A stretch of DNA of 64,000 nt from Marasmius tenuissimus (GCA_029532415.1 JAQOTA010000054.1:124001-188000); one strand, 5' to 3'. Shown: positions 47,031 to 59,730, counted from the stretch's first letter. Translations and numbers: made by a program. The notes: generated from the sequence alone by a model not told the origin.

Positions 47031-50000
47031 TCATTAAGTTTACTTGATCTGGGGAAATTGTCGTCGTCGTGGTTAGAGGACAAGAGTTTGAGACAGGCGA
47101 CCGACTCGGTGAGCAAAATCCCGGTCCGGTTCGGCTTGCCGATCCGACAGGAGCAGCTGACCAATCATGATGACGCTGAGCGCTCTTCCTATTCAACCAT
47201 CACGCGCACGACCACTGCGACGAGGTCATTAAAAGCAACATCTCCTCGGTTTTTCGATCTATTTTCGCTCCTTTGAGCCGTGCAGTACATGGTGTATTCG
47301 CCTTTCGCTGCTTCAATGCAGGCAAAAAAGCAAGAAATCATGTCCCTTGCAGGACCTCGACCATTTGGCATTATAGTTGACAGTAAGTTTTCCGTTTCGA
47401 TGCATTCGAGAACGAACACGCGTCTGAGTGCTCTTTTTCTTTTGAGTTCCGTGTTCCACAATCATTGATCATGAAAGATGAAATCCCCAACAAGAGCTCA
47501 GGTAATCCTTGGATCATCTTCGAGTTGTAGGATACTCACAGAACGCGACTGTCTTCGCTCCAGGATCTTCGATCGAACGCTCAACCCAAAAGACGGAAAG
47601 AATTGATTGAATGGAGGTTAGAGATTACACGGGCGAGTTTGAGAATGACACTCTAGTGGTGCGTGGTCTTTTCACTACAGTTATACCCTTCTCATGCTCA
47701 CAGCCGTTTGTTTCCTAGAGCCCCCTTGTCCAATGCTACTGAGATATGAAACCTTTTAATGGGGACGTCAAGACTATCAACACGGCCGGAGATTTTCTAC
47801 GCCAACGATACCCTATCGCCCGACTCACGCTATCAGCCGATATGAACCTGATCGCCATGCTGCGTATATGTCGACGCTGCCAATAATCTCGGTCTACCAA
47901 CGCCAATGTCAAAGCTACGCCTCTGGCTCGCTGAACTACGGCCTCCGAGCTTTTCCAAACTCAAAACGCAGACGGAGATGAAGCACCGAGGGATAGGCTG
48001 CTGCCTAAGGTCACGACCCTCCAACCCAGTCCAATAAGAGACTAAGAGTACAAAACTTGTTACTTCTTTTTCAAGGATGGCGTCAAACTTCCTGCCCCTC
48101 CCTTCCCGACTCACACATCAATATCACTTTCATGTTGCTCCGTATAGCCCATCTCCCTTCAACCTACCACTAACTCCAGCCCTCGGCTCTCAATGGTGCC
48201 TACGAAGAGTGTCACGAAGACTGTTTTGGAAAGCTGGCCGTTTGTGCATATACTCTATACGTTTTCCCTCCCTTATCCACTTTTGCTTACTCCTCCAACT
48301 GCTATGTTTATGGGAAATCCTGACAATGAAACCCGGTCATTTCGCTCGAATCATACAATCGACGCATTGGGCCAAGAGTACCTTTCGCCCATCACCGTAG
48401 GATACCAGTAACGTTACAATGCATTTAGAGGTTCGTACTTTCTTCACTCCAAGCCGCCGATCTCTCGCTCATTTCTCGATAGTCACAAAATTGCAGTTCG
48501 GTATACGAACAATTCCGCTGGAGGGATGACGAAAGACACCACATACACCCATGCATTATGACACAAGTTCGCTTGTCGAATGCTAGGTTTTGACAGCTCG
48601 GGCGACAATGGGTCACAGAGTAGTAGAGGCTATCGCCTTAGCCCCCTGAAGCACTGGCCAGGGGTCGGGAGAAGCAACGAGGAGCTGGGCTACGAGTGTA
48701 CGTTCTGGCTTTAACTTATCTGCCAGTCGTCTGTGCTCACATCCTGCCTTTATAGAGGCAAATTTCGAAAAGTTAAGATACCCTGAGGAATGGATTTATG
48801 CTGGGGGTACTTGCCCCAGCGAGTATCAGTCATCCTTCTCAACTCTTCCTGCGTTGCTCATCTTCACCTCGCGATCGTTCTACTCGTGAACACCGTTAAC
48901 CATCTCGTGAATACCATGATCGATATTACCAGCGCTCTCTTGGTTTAAAGCTGCCGCCCAGCTTGAGTTTGGGCAGGCGCCCTTTGGTATCTAGGGAAAC
49001 TCGGATGTAGCGTTCGTATGATGGTTTTAGTCCCAAAAGGTGAGCACCGCTACACGCTGCGATTCATTGCCTATGGCTAATCGTAGACTACGTAGTCCAG
49101 CAAAGCTGGTCCTCGTTCGCCCTTGTGTAGCCAGCTCTCGCATTAGGGTGAGAATAGCTTCTTCTAGTACTACAGAGGAAACACGCAGTGTGCTGATCTC
49201 CAAGCATCAACGTGGGCCTCGTTACGAAAAGAATCGGTGGTTCCTTCGTAGACTCGAGCGTGATAGGACATTTTCCCGGGTTTGTTCCAATTCTTGCTGT
49301 TCATGACTCGTTTACTAATGGATAGTTCGTGCTAGGTTGCGAGGGTCGTCACTCTGCAATCGTTCTATGCGGAATATTTCAGATGAACTGAAGAGAGTAC
49401 CATCACATCGTCCAGATTGAGGCAACAGATAGAGGTTTATGAGCGGTACTTGCCGGGGGTGGAAATGTGATGGCCCATGGGCAAGTGGCGTCGCCATTCT
49501 GTCATTAGTCCTCGTGATCACTCGGAGAGACTTCGTTAGATGTTTCCTAAAGGTCTGGGCTCTCTTTGGGGGAGGTAAGACACTTCTCGCGAGTTTGCGA
49601 GCTTCTACTACCTCTACTACCTTCTCAAGGCAGAGCTCTTGGGGTACGAGTTGTCCTCGTTGATTGAAGTGTAGGGTAGTACGATTCAGACCCTCATCTG
49701 TATCTTGTCCGTATCTCTGCATATTCTTTGATCCATGAATCAACGCAGGCTGCTGACTGATCTCTCGCCCCAGAGCCTTCTCAGTTTGTGCTGAGAGCCT
49801 CACTATGGATCGCTCCACTCAGCTATCTGCGTAAGTTCTTCGTTTCGTTGAACTCCACACCTCCGGCGGTTTATTGTCATACCTGCCATTCTATCGCGCT
49901 CACTTCAGTGTAACGCAATATGGAATACACTATATCCTCAATTTGGCCTCACCTGTGAGTATGTCAAACTCTAAGACGCGCTCAGCCATAACCTCCATTG

Positions 50001-50104
50001 ATTCTCTCCCCCCTTGGGTGGTAACCAACACCATTACATCGCGCTTTACGGCTACTACTACAGATCCCCTGGGCGGTCTTACCATTACGAGCAGAGAAGA
50101 GCTT

Positions 50105-51556
50105 TTATACATCACTAGCACACTGGTGTGGGGGAAACCGATGCTCGTTTTGTTCCGCAAGTTGGGGTGTAGGATTGGGAGAATCAAACGCCGGTGCAGA
50201 ACGTAGGACTCGAATCTGTATGTTATCCGGTTTTGTATCCTTTCGACGCTTTATTCTAACTGCAGTATTGTTAGGGTTCAGTATCTCCGTCGTTGAGATA
50301 CCCCGGGAGATTGATTTTCGTAGTGGACAAATACCGGTACCAAACTGGAGAACTGGGCGGTGATTTTACTATGGTCAACAACAGTGTTAAGCCATTTCAA
50401 TTCGCTCTTCGATGTGTGCTCCTTCTTGTTGGTTATTAGATCTTTCAGTGCTGACTGAGTTTTTGCTTAGTTGCAATACGGCGCAGAGAAATAGCTCGGA
50501 GCGGGGCAAAGTAAGAGAAATGTAGAAGACCTCAGTGGGTTAACAAACCGCTGAGGTAGTATGGGATTTTGTAGGTAGTTTATATACTGTACAGAAGTAG
50601 GTAGAGAATACGAGAGAACAGGAAAGAATATACTACGCATGATGTAGGTCCAACTGTGCATGATGTATGTAGGAGTAAGTACAATCACAGAGGTAAAGGG
50701 TTATGGAGCTACATGAGTAAGACTGGGCAAAGGGGAATGATATCATACAATGACAGAAGCACAGCAGAGTCCAGCAGGTACTACGAGTGGCCAATCCGAG
50801 GTTGCCATACTGGAATATTGACTTGCTTCAGGATGGTGTTCATACAATGGACTTACAAACCCACATATAAGGACCTAAGGGTTTTCCTTCCGATTGCCGC
50901 GACTCGGTAATCATGAACATGGTGCCTTCATGAATTCGATCCACAAAATCAATACGGGGGCATTGTATTCCCTCTCTATCGAGTTCTCGGTGACTAAAAC
51001 ACGCCCTCTGTACCTCCCATCAGGTTGAACTCGTGTTGCTTTCACCTGCTCCACCTGGGTTCGAAAAGAGAGCCCTGAATTATGGTAGTGATACCGTGCG
51101 TTTACGCTCACTTATTCGTTGATTCGCTGTGCCAACAGTCTTGCTCTAGATAGGATATTTCATCTACCGACTTCAGATTGCTGTATATGAGTACGACCTT
51201 TGATCCCGATGGGTCGCGCTTTAATTTCCCTCCCCGTTGTTCTTGTTGCCGTCGCCAACAACTGCAAAACAGTCGTTCAAGAATAGTAATCTCTGTGTTG
51301 ATATCATTATCTGGGTGCTCACAATGACTCTCTGAGCGCGGTATTGCCTAGTCGTGCTCATGCTTCTCTGAATAGGCTCTCTGCCTATATATCTAAGACC
51401 AAATCCCGAACGTAACGTCGTCCTACGTTGACCAATCTCAATATTCCGGGCTCCCTGCTCTGATGCTGCATTGGACTCTCTTGAAGCATGTGCTCTACTC
51501 ATTTGAGGGGCACGATCCACGTCTGACCAGACACTGTCTACGTTGGGCTCCGCCAT
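50105..51556 (-). CDS. Hypothetical split gene in duplicate D (low support)
   Basis: Same possible exon chain as in duplicate B, but with an open start: ATG at 51554-51556, MAEPNVDSVWSDVDRAPQM. The exon with HEGTMFMITESRQSEG is near 50870-50970 and the last exon ends CASDV at TAA 50105-50107. A solo LTR would sit in the intron between them. Product unrecognised. The pattern of differences from copy B does not show purifying selection, so I give it little weight. Confidence 0.22.
50415..50830 (+). repeat. Solo LTR, 416 bp
   Basis: Starts TGTGCTCCTTC and ends GACTTGCTTCA, i.e. TG...CA. It is flanked by CGATG (50410-50414) and GGATG (50831-50835), a 5-bp duplication with one mismatch. The homologous site in duplicate B (about 28886-28895, CTTCACGATGGCG) is empty, giving a direct pre-insertion control. 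A TATATA run lies near 50580-50587. No internal element sequence is left, consistent with LTR-LTR recombination. Related to the fragment at 37945-38304. Confidence 0.85.
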
Positions 51557-51860
51557 TTGCCCAGTGTGTTTTCTCGCCCAAGACGCGTTGTGGAGGTGTA
51601 AATGTAAGCCCTCTTTCTTGATATTGGCTGCTGGTCAGTGTTCTTTCACTGTTATAGCGAAGGGGAACCGACCCGTAAACGTCCCTTCATTTGCGGTTGC
51701 TCATGGTTTGAGCCCAAGGATACACATCTATTAATCTCCTTCATCATCGGTTCATTGCTTGGAATCGTTTACTTCGGATAATTCGCTGGCATGACATATC
51801 TTTATATTCAGACTCAAATACAGCGACATAATTTGGTAACTTTGCTCGTAATACAGCTAT

Positions 51861-53510
51861 GGTCGACTGCTAAATTTCAATCGGGGTACTCGTATCTAGC
51901 AAATCTCGACCTACTAGATAAAACGTCCCCTCATACCACTGTGAGCAACGGCATACATGTGCTTAGAAGGGGAGAAAGCAGAGTATAGGTTGATGGTAGT
52001 GAGATATGGAATGTTGGTGAGTTCAACTTACCTTTTTTTGGCATAGGCAATTTGAATCCCATCAAGACATTCTTTACTCTTCTTTTTGCCTCTGCTTCGA
52101 GAGCTTTGTCCCGTTTCGCCCATATGCCTTGAACTAGTACTGACTGCTTTCTTCACCGCGGCCACCACTCTGAATAGTGGGGCATCAGAAGAAGCTACCA
52201 ACGGCCAATGAAAAGACTCCGAACACCAATGGAATTCCTGAAGGCACTCAAGACAAACGGGCTCCGAGAGAGCGAGGAGATCTTGTCTTTGTTATTGTGA
52301 CCGCTCTTATGCTCCTCCCTTGTTTCCTTGTTTGTATTCCCCTCACTCGCTCAAGGCGAGTCAATAACTCAACATATGAGCAATCTCAAATTCTTTGTTC
52401 CCGTTTTGTTTCGTCGCCAGAGATGCTGACGCGTCGTCGGAGTCTTGTCTTTTTCAATGATCATCGCTCCGGATACAGACCCACTGTCCCCAACTCCCCC
52501 TTATTTTTTGGCTTCATTGGCCTAGTTTTCAAACCCCCTTCTCTCTGAATCTCACCATGAAGCACAGCTGCTGCTACTCAGAACCGGCCATTCGCTCCTG
52601 TCTTCTCAGCGAGTGTTTTCGTGCATACTCCTCCATACGAGTTCATCCTTTTCTATCACTTCTCCTCTCTCGTCTGCTACCATTCCGTGCTTGCTAGGCG
52701 GGTGTGTATGGAGTGCTGTCAACGTTTTGGTAGCAATGCTTCAGGCTGCCTCTCCCTTTGCGCACGGATTGCCTTCGTCCTTTCGATTGGCACACCAGTA
52801 TAAACCCTGAGTTCACGTCTTACATCCTTATAACGTCTTGTTTCCATCCCCCGTTGTCGTTTGCTTTATCTCTACGCCCTGACTGGCGTGTTTGGGTCTT
52901 TCGTATCTGTGTTTTTTCCAGGGACGAGCTCACGTTAAGTACTCAACCTCAGGGTCAAAGTACCTGGTTTTCCTATCTTGAGACACCCGCGTTTTTTTCC
53001 TTGAATTGCAAATGTACTTTCTGTCACAGCACCTCGAGCGCCCGTTTTCTTCCTATCCGGTCCATCATCTTGTGACCCTGCGATGAGGAACACCAGAATT
53101 GTTGATCCGCAACGATAGTTCCTTTGTACAGGTGTTCTGGCTATCGGCGCTGCGTGCAACGTCTCCCGAACCACGTGATTCGAAACGTCGGCTGAACCTC
53201 CCTTAGACCAGGGAAATTATCGAAAATCACGGCGTGGGGAAACTCACTGACATAACCGGTGGTTCATACTGCTCATATGGCTCGCAACCGGACGAAATGT
53301 TTGTGATATTGCAGGTAGGGATGATGTCCCTCAATCCATTTCTCACATGCATATTTAGATCCAGGTTGGTCACCAAAGGTGCTTAGGATGAACAGACCTA
53401 TGATTGCCCCTGTTGTATGCGCGCACTGAACGAGAATAGATAGTTTCCGGCGCACCAGCGCGTGATAATTTGTGGTGCGAGGCACCAGCTCACTTGGCTA
53501 GACCGCCCCT
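51861..53510. other. Unassigned stretch
   Basis: A 123-codon frame at 52177-52548 has a hydrophobic segment (DLVFVIVTALMLLPCFLVCI) preceded by charged residues. It could be a small membrane protein or chance. Pyrimidine-rich stretches near 52610-53000 carry short open frames. Nothing is recognised. Confidence 0.25.
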
Positions 53511-53514
53511 ACTG

Positions 53515-53900
53515 ACACAGGTCTTTGAGTTCGATCAATTCGATTTCCCAGTCCTCATACCGCACGACGGTACGAGCCTCTGTCAGCATTAAATGTGGAA
53601 TCGGAGCTTAATAGAATACAGAGCTGGCCAATGAACGAGAACTCACATATAGATATCGGGCAGACCGCGTTGTCAGATACTACCTTTGCTGTACCTGGGT
53701 ATGTATTTTCATGCTTTCAGCTCGCATCGTGTTAGGCGTTGAGCACCGAAATTCCGGTGAGGTACTATTTTGAGCGTTGGCTAGCTAATGATGGTGTATT
53801 AGATCTCAAACTATATGCTCAACTGGAATGATCAACTGAAAACTGCTTCCTGGCAGCTCGACGTTGCCTCGACCACGGTTGCAAGAATTAAAGGATAACT
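53515..53900 (+). pseudogene. QIRG-family remnant W
   Basis: Diverged fragment of the family. FDQFDFPVLIPHD is followed by a GTACGA intron. Next comes LANERELTYRYRADRVVRYY, a second intron, and NWNDQLKTASWQLDVAS. Intron positions match copies X, Y and Z exactly, which is stronger evidence of homology than the protein similarity alone. Flanking exons are not detectable, so it is an old remnant, ending at a TAA near 53900. Confidence 0.6.
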
Positions 53901-54173
53901 TTGGTATCCAAGACATGGACTTTTGACCATGATATTGTTGTCTCAATCAGCGAAGATGATTTATCCCGCTGGAGAAACACGGTACTATACTCGCCCCGCG
54001 GCCCGCCGAAGGCAACATCTAGTGAGTGATACATAGCTAAAAGGACCTTCGAGACATAAGTCAACGAAAAATAAAAGTATATTTCATGTCAAATCTTTTG
54101 GAAAACAACTAACAACGCTTCCGCTTCCAATTCGCGATCGATAACAAAAACATAACTAAACTTGAATTGCTTA

Positions 54174-55608
54174 CTAAGCCTTCTTTGTTGACCCAAGGGT
54201 CGTCTTACTGCCACCAGACGCCTCGTAGACCATAATAGAGTTGCTTGTCGGAATTGTGGCGTTGGTTGAGAGAGTCCCGGTTGAATCCCATATAGAGTAC
54301 TGCAGGTAGACAAGGACAACCATGAAGGTCGGATATATTCCCTGCAAAACAACCTCTTGGGTTTGTGTGCTCACATGCTGAAGTTCAGACACTTACCACC
54401 ATCTGGATACTACTGATGTAAAAGACCTGCTGAGCGACCTTGCCGGAGAAAGTCCGGGCAGACGGCAAAAGGACGACAATAAGTTGGACAATCTACCAAG
54501 CAGCGGAATTAGTTCGGATGCCTACTCTTACTATAGAAGCATCACTCGAAAACTTACCCAGAGAATGGAATAGACAGCGCCTGACTCCAGTAATAGTATG
54601 AGAACCTTCTCTGCTCGAGTACGTTGACGGCATTGACCGAGGAACTCCCCGACAACCTGGCGGTAAAGCCTAATAGCAATGATCGGGTCAGCAACAAATA
54701 ACGCCACACTGAGCCTGCGGGGCGGGGCATCACCAGTCGCACACACCAGACTTTGTAACCGACCGCCAGCGTTCCCATGAGATTGGTGGCCAGAGATAGA
54801 CTGAACACGGAGATCTGGAGATTGTTGCAGGTGTCAGGGTTGCTAGCCGGCCAATCATTTTTGGCATAGCAGCCGAGGTACCCAAGAGAGCAAACTAGTC
54901 ACCGTGTGTGAGTTTGTGCTGCGGTAAAGGGAGATACAATACCATCTCACCTGTTGTAACGAAGAGAAATAACATAGGAAGGTAAACCAGCTTTCTGTTC
55001 TCTGCACAAAGCTTCCAGGCCCTCCAAAGAACAATTGCGTCTCCAATGACAACCTGTAGCCGAGCGCAATCGTCAGTTTTTTGTAGAAGCAGAACAATTC
55101 AGCGGAATTCACCTCAAGAGGAAGCAAAACTTGTATCACAGAGATCAACTTGGTGAACCCGTCGAGGAACGTTGACAACTTTTCAGAATAAGGCATTTCG
55201 ACATTGTTGACCAGAATAATTTGGATGCTCCGGAAGCAAAGAAGCACAATTCCCCAGAATTCGAATGATGACATTGCGAACATGACCAGAAGAGCCGATA
55301 TCAAGGTGATCCTTGCTTTGATTTTTCCTTCTCGATGTCTGCACGGAGTCGAATAGGAAGATACATCGAGTGACGTTCATGTATAAGTTGCGATACAAAT
55401 GACATACCTGAGAATACTGAGGGCAGCCAGAAGCAGGACCAGGTATATGCCTAGGAGCGATGAATATGGAAGATCAATGCAGGAAACTTCGGGAGAGCGT
55501 ACCGTAAAATATGGCACCGGTCAGAACCTTGACGATATCGAGGACAGCACTGTTGGCAAGCTGTGAGACAAGCTGAGCATTGCTCTCAATGGTAGGGGGC
55601 ATGTCCAT
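54174..55608 (-). CDS. Multi-pass membrane protein, probable seven-helix type, intact
   Basis: ATG at 55606-55608 (MDMPPTIESNAQLVSQ). Spliced exons give successive hydrophobic helices: IYLVLLLAALSIL, ARITLISALLVMFAM, TKLISVIQVLLPLE, VVIGDAIVLWRAW with KLVYLPMLFLFVTT, ISVFSLSLATNLMGTLAVG, AEKVLILLLESGAVYSILW and GIYPTFMVVLVYLQYSIWD. A Ser/Thr-rich C-terminal tail of about 35 residues follows. The stop is at 54174. All introns are 50-75 nt GT-AG and keep one frame. The GDAIVLWRAW word and layout are typical of a membrane-protein family expanded in basidiomycetes and usually annotated as hypothetical. A receptor-like role is only a guess. No frame damage is seen. Confidence 0.8.
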
Positions 55609-56335
55609 TCGAGCTATAAGAAAAGGTATCTGTGAAGAGAGGTTTGACGTGACACTAAGGCGGGAAGTATCTGGAATGGATGCGATGAGTGCAAGTTGGG
55701 TGGGAGTCAGGAGCCCTGGAATTTAAGGACGGAATAGAACACATGTGAGCTCGCCCCCATTCAGACGAGACATGGCAAGTGACCTTGATCATGAGAAGAT
55801 AGCTGGGGGCTTCTCTGCCATTGATACGGGTTAATGGAGAACTCCCACAACAGATATGGAGTTGCGGTGAGGGCTCGACTTCTACAGAAGGATTGATTGT
55901 AGCAGCACCTACAAATAGGTCGATAGTACAGCTCAGCTTGACGATTTGATCCTGATCTTGTACTGGTCTCGATCTGTAGATAAGTTCGATGTTTGCTCCC
56001 GGTCCACCCTAGCGAGGGTGAATGGAGGTAAAGTGGAGTGAAGGAGGTGAAGCTTCCCTATAGTGTTTCTTCACCGGCCCGTTGGTTTTATATGAATCTG
56101 AACTGTGTAACTTTTCTACGATTTTGTTAGTAGCTATAGCTTGACAAGGCACGGTACGGCACCGATCTTGCTTTCCACTGTGCAGACCACAATTAGAGAC
56201 GACCCTGTAGGTTTGGTTGATGCGGGGACCTTCTTGAACCTGAACTCATCATGGGCGCGCTCCCATGGGCTCGGGAGCGTGGGGTATCGGCGCTTCCCGT
56301 TTATGCCGGACTTTGCCGTCGAGATCAAGTGTTAT
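55609..56335. other. Promoter side of the membrane-protein gene
   Basis: No gene called. It probably contains the promoter and 5' flank of the minus-strand membrane-protein gene. Confidence 0.4.
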
Positions 56336-56337
56336 TA

Positions 56338-56588
56338 CAGCCGCTATCATAATCGTAGACCGGTTTTGCATTTTTTTCCGTTGCGCGCCTTTGTTTATAC
56401 CAAACAACCCAGCTCCACCTCGACTGAATATCCCGACAGGGGCGCTTGATGTCGGGGTGGGGCTGAGGATGCGGGGCTTCCATGTAAGGCATCTTCTCAG
56501 GCCCATTATAGGTTTTTTGTGTTTGGTATAAACAAAGTCGGGCAATGAAAAAAGAAGGAAAACCGGTCTACGATTATGATAGCGGCTG
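56338..56588. mobile_element. 251-bp TA-flanked MITE (Tc1/mariner-like)
   Basis: Terminal inverted repeats begin CAGCCGCTATCATAATCGTA and are perfect for about 30 bp. They continue imperfectly to about 68 bp, ending with a shared TTTGTTTATACCAAAC word. TA dinucleotides flank both sides (56336-56337, 56589-56590). TA target duplication and CAG...CTG ends fit Tc1/mariner-type MITEs. It has no coding capacity. Confidence 0.85.
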
Positions 56589-56599
56589 TATTGTCGAGT

Positions 56600-58969
56600 T
56601 TGGAACTTGTCAAGTCTCGACTATCATCACTGTAGCAATTGGGTGGTCGGAGCCCACTGATCGCAGCGTGTTGCTCGTCATTCGGGAATAAATAATACTC
56701 AAACGGCTGTATCAGGCGCAGTATGCCTAGCAACTTACCGTCATTGCCTGATGTCTTGATTTTAATTTCATCCCCGAATACAATGGCCACTAGAGGCTGT
56801 TCAACCCTTCAGGATGTTTCAAGCTCTTCTATTTACAGGACCGTTAGCACCATCTTGCACGATGTTAAGCATCCGTGAGCGAACTGAGGGCCGTTCACTT
56901 CTTGCATCTCACATATATTTAGATGTGTATCGTGTATACACCTTAAGTAAAACAATGTTCACGGGACACAGACCCCGTTGTTGAGCCCGATCTTCACGGT
57001 ATGTCACAGGTCTAAGGCACAACGGTCAAGAAATTCTGTCAGGCCTAAAGTTTGACCAGAAATTGATACAGGCTTTTGAAGATTTGACTTGTTCCCTGAG
57101 TTGTCTTGGGAGTTGGGGACCTCAATTTATGCTTAAGAACCTTCCAAGAATGGCAATTGTGGCTGAGTTCTCATCAATTTTTCATCTCAATCACACCAGA
57201 CCGAGCTGGGTGTTGAAAAAAAGTTATCGTGGTTTTTTTGTCATAGATCACACCCCGCATTCAACATCTCAGACTGGTAGTACATACAGTATTATGGCGA
57301 CGTATGAAAATAATACTGTTGAAACAGAAATAACAATCCTCAATTTCAATCAATGAGCCTGGTTCCTCGTTGCCACACTCTTCCTGTCCACTGGTTGTTT
57401 ATTCTGTATTCGGTAAGCCTAATGAACACTCCTGAAACTGTTTTCAGTGAGCGGAGACCGTGTCAAGCACCGTAGAGTATACTTACACATCCAAAGCAAC
57501 TAGGACAGCCTAGGATTGTCCCTCTGCGTTGGTTGGGAGGGTGCAATTCCAACTGCTTGTTGAGTGGCCTGGCAAGGAATTGTTAGCTGTTAACCATACT
57601 TTCAAGCCTTCTTTGAGGTCTATGAACTTGCCTGGCACTCCCAAATGAGGCGGCCCACAAGAAGATAAGGATGGCGCATGCAAAAATGCCCTTTTGACTG
57701 CTGGCCGGTCTGAATACCATTGGGGTTGAGGAGTTGGGAAGTAATGATGAATATTCCTGTACCAGTGAGGGTTTTATTTGGCAGGACGGTATGAGATACA
57801 ACCGTGAGCTCGTGCGCCAACTTCTGATTTCATTCGACAAATTTGGCTCAGGTGTCTAAAGCAAATAGGCTCAAATAGTAATAGTGAACCGGTTTATTGG
57901 TAGTGAATCAGACATCCTGTGTGTCACTCATTTTATTCCCTCCCCGCCACGGCTGTAATTGCCATATGAGCTAAACTCCTTCTCACCAGTCATTGGGGAG
58001 ATCATTTTTGGTATAACTCCATCTTCACAATGGTCAATCTACAGCAAATTACGAGTTGCACCCACGGCAGTTCTAGATAACATCTGGATTCTTATAAGGC
58101 TCTTCAGACCCGGGAGCTCAACCCCAAGGTAAAGCAACCAACTATGGCAGCAAATAAATCAACCATAATTGTATCTGCTTGGCATCACTGGTGTCAGTAC
58201 CTTCAATAATGAAACAAGCAGCCACAGGCATGAAAGATTTTACGGGATTTGAGTGCAAAAAAGGTAGCTTCCTAATCGACTGCGTGGTAGAATTAGCGTC
58301 ATGATCAACCCATGCTATTGTCAAATCTTTGTATTGAGGTCCAAGGATGTATGGATTCTCATTACCCCGAAAGGTTGCCCATCATCACCCTCGAAATGAT
58401 TCTCCTGAAGGTCAATTTGATGACATGAGAGACCACTACACGAACATGGGACTGGTGCTGTTTCTTCATTCATTAGAGCATCATGGTGAACGCTGCCCTT
58501 CATCACTGTCAAGGAGGTGGATCCAATAGCTATAATCATCAGTGGTGGAGATAAACAGAGAACAGCAGCTTGCACTATAAGGTCATAGGTAAATCCATTT
58601 GTATGTGCCCAACAAACAGGGTATTTGGACCGACCCGAAGGTTGTGTTGCATGATGTGGCTGTGATCACATTTCTTTCATGTTTCTTAGTCTGAAAAATT
58701 GTGAATTGGTTCTAATCAGTTACAGTCTGGGTGTATGTATGTTAAGTAATTTTATGTGATGGCTTACAACAAGATTTGAGTTGCTTCTCAAGTGGTGTGA
58801 GATTATTCTTGAGAGAAGCGAGAACACGGGCAGCTTTTTCCACAAATGAGTTTGAAGTTTGATGGGAAGGGCTCAAGAGAGGGCTGAGATTGAGTGAGGG
58901 GGACCAGGATGATTGAGAGCTAGACATGTGAGTTGAATTGGATGGTGCAAGAGAGCTGAAGGGGCTGTT
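56600..58969. other. Region with gene-like fragments only
   Basis: Minus-strand pieces look exon-like but could not be joined. A possible first exon is at 58742-58927 (MSSSQSSWSPSLNLSPLL, ending before GTAAGC). A segment near 58142-58340 has TIAWVDHDANSTTQSIRKL, and another near 57620-57820 has LTVVSHTVLPNKTLTGTG. A further stretch near 57655-57690 reads as a membrane helix (GIFACAILIFLWAASFG). They may belong to one gene on the minus strand, but I do not recognise it. Confidence 0.25.
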
Positions 58970-59112
58970 TGATGAGCTGGCATGACACCTAGCGCAGAGG
59001 ACTACAACATGGCTACACTACTACTTACCAGAGAGGAGTTTAGAGAGGTAGAGGCGAGATGTAGAAGCTCAAGCACACCATTAATTCAGGTAGAGAACTA
59101 CAAGCTTATATA

Positions 59113-59730
59113 CTATTTCGTCACACGATGTGCGATGGCGGGGGATATGCGATTTTGTCTAGAACAAGGGGTTTCCGTCAGTTCCCTGCTTCGGGAATTT
59201 TTTCTAAGCATATTAGAGTACCTATGAGTTTGTCATTAGCACTGCTAGCCCACAGGATGGAGGGAACGGGAATGAGAGCTGAAAAACCTCAGAATTTCAT
59301 GTGTGATAAGGGTGTGACGGTTCAGGAACCATTGATTGATACATCGGATACAGAGAGACAAGTACATTTTCATTTGAAGCTATACTGGTAGAGTCTAATT
59401 ACCAAAGTACAGGGGGAGAGGGGCCAGAGAGCGAGCTCAATGAGTGAAGGAAGCTGAGAGGGAGTTTGAGAAGTGACGTGGACACGCTCACAAAATGATC
59501 GCCATCAGGCCGCCGCGAGTGACAAACCGTGACCCAAAAATCTTGCAATTCTCGTGCCCACCTCGGTCGCTGCCCGACACTACGAGGGAGGAACATAAAA
59601 TACTCAAAAAATCAGGTTAAGGTTTTTTCACTATATAGAATGTTTCTATAATGAAGAAATCACAATAGCTGCTGCTCAGAGCCCGCGGTGAGAAATTTTC
59701 AAAAAATTCGCAATTCCATATCCAAAATAG
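59113..59730. mobile_element. 618-bp insertion in the copia 2 LTR
   Basis: Comparison with the copia 3 LTR shows an extra segment between CATGTA and the CTCTACCTGAAT word. It is flanked by TA on both sides (59111-59112, 59731-59732), with short ends CTATTTCG / CCAAAATAG that are inverted repeats of about 8 bp. It is non-coding. Boundaries are plausible but could shift by several bases. Confidence 0.45.

Larger units (their letters stand above)
47030..51860 (+). repeat. Segmental duplicate D (F2 unit plus downstream), partner 24750-29920
   Basis: Partner of duplicate B. It contains the solo LTR at 50415-50830 and lacks the 335-bp element of B. A 167-codon frame at 49315-49818 (-) is open here but not in the other copies, so it is not called. 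Confidence 0.75.

Noticed and set aside
49315..49818. 167-codon minus-strand frame in duplicate D
   Set aside because: Not open in the partner copies B and E; no motif.
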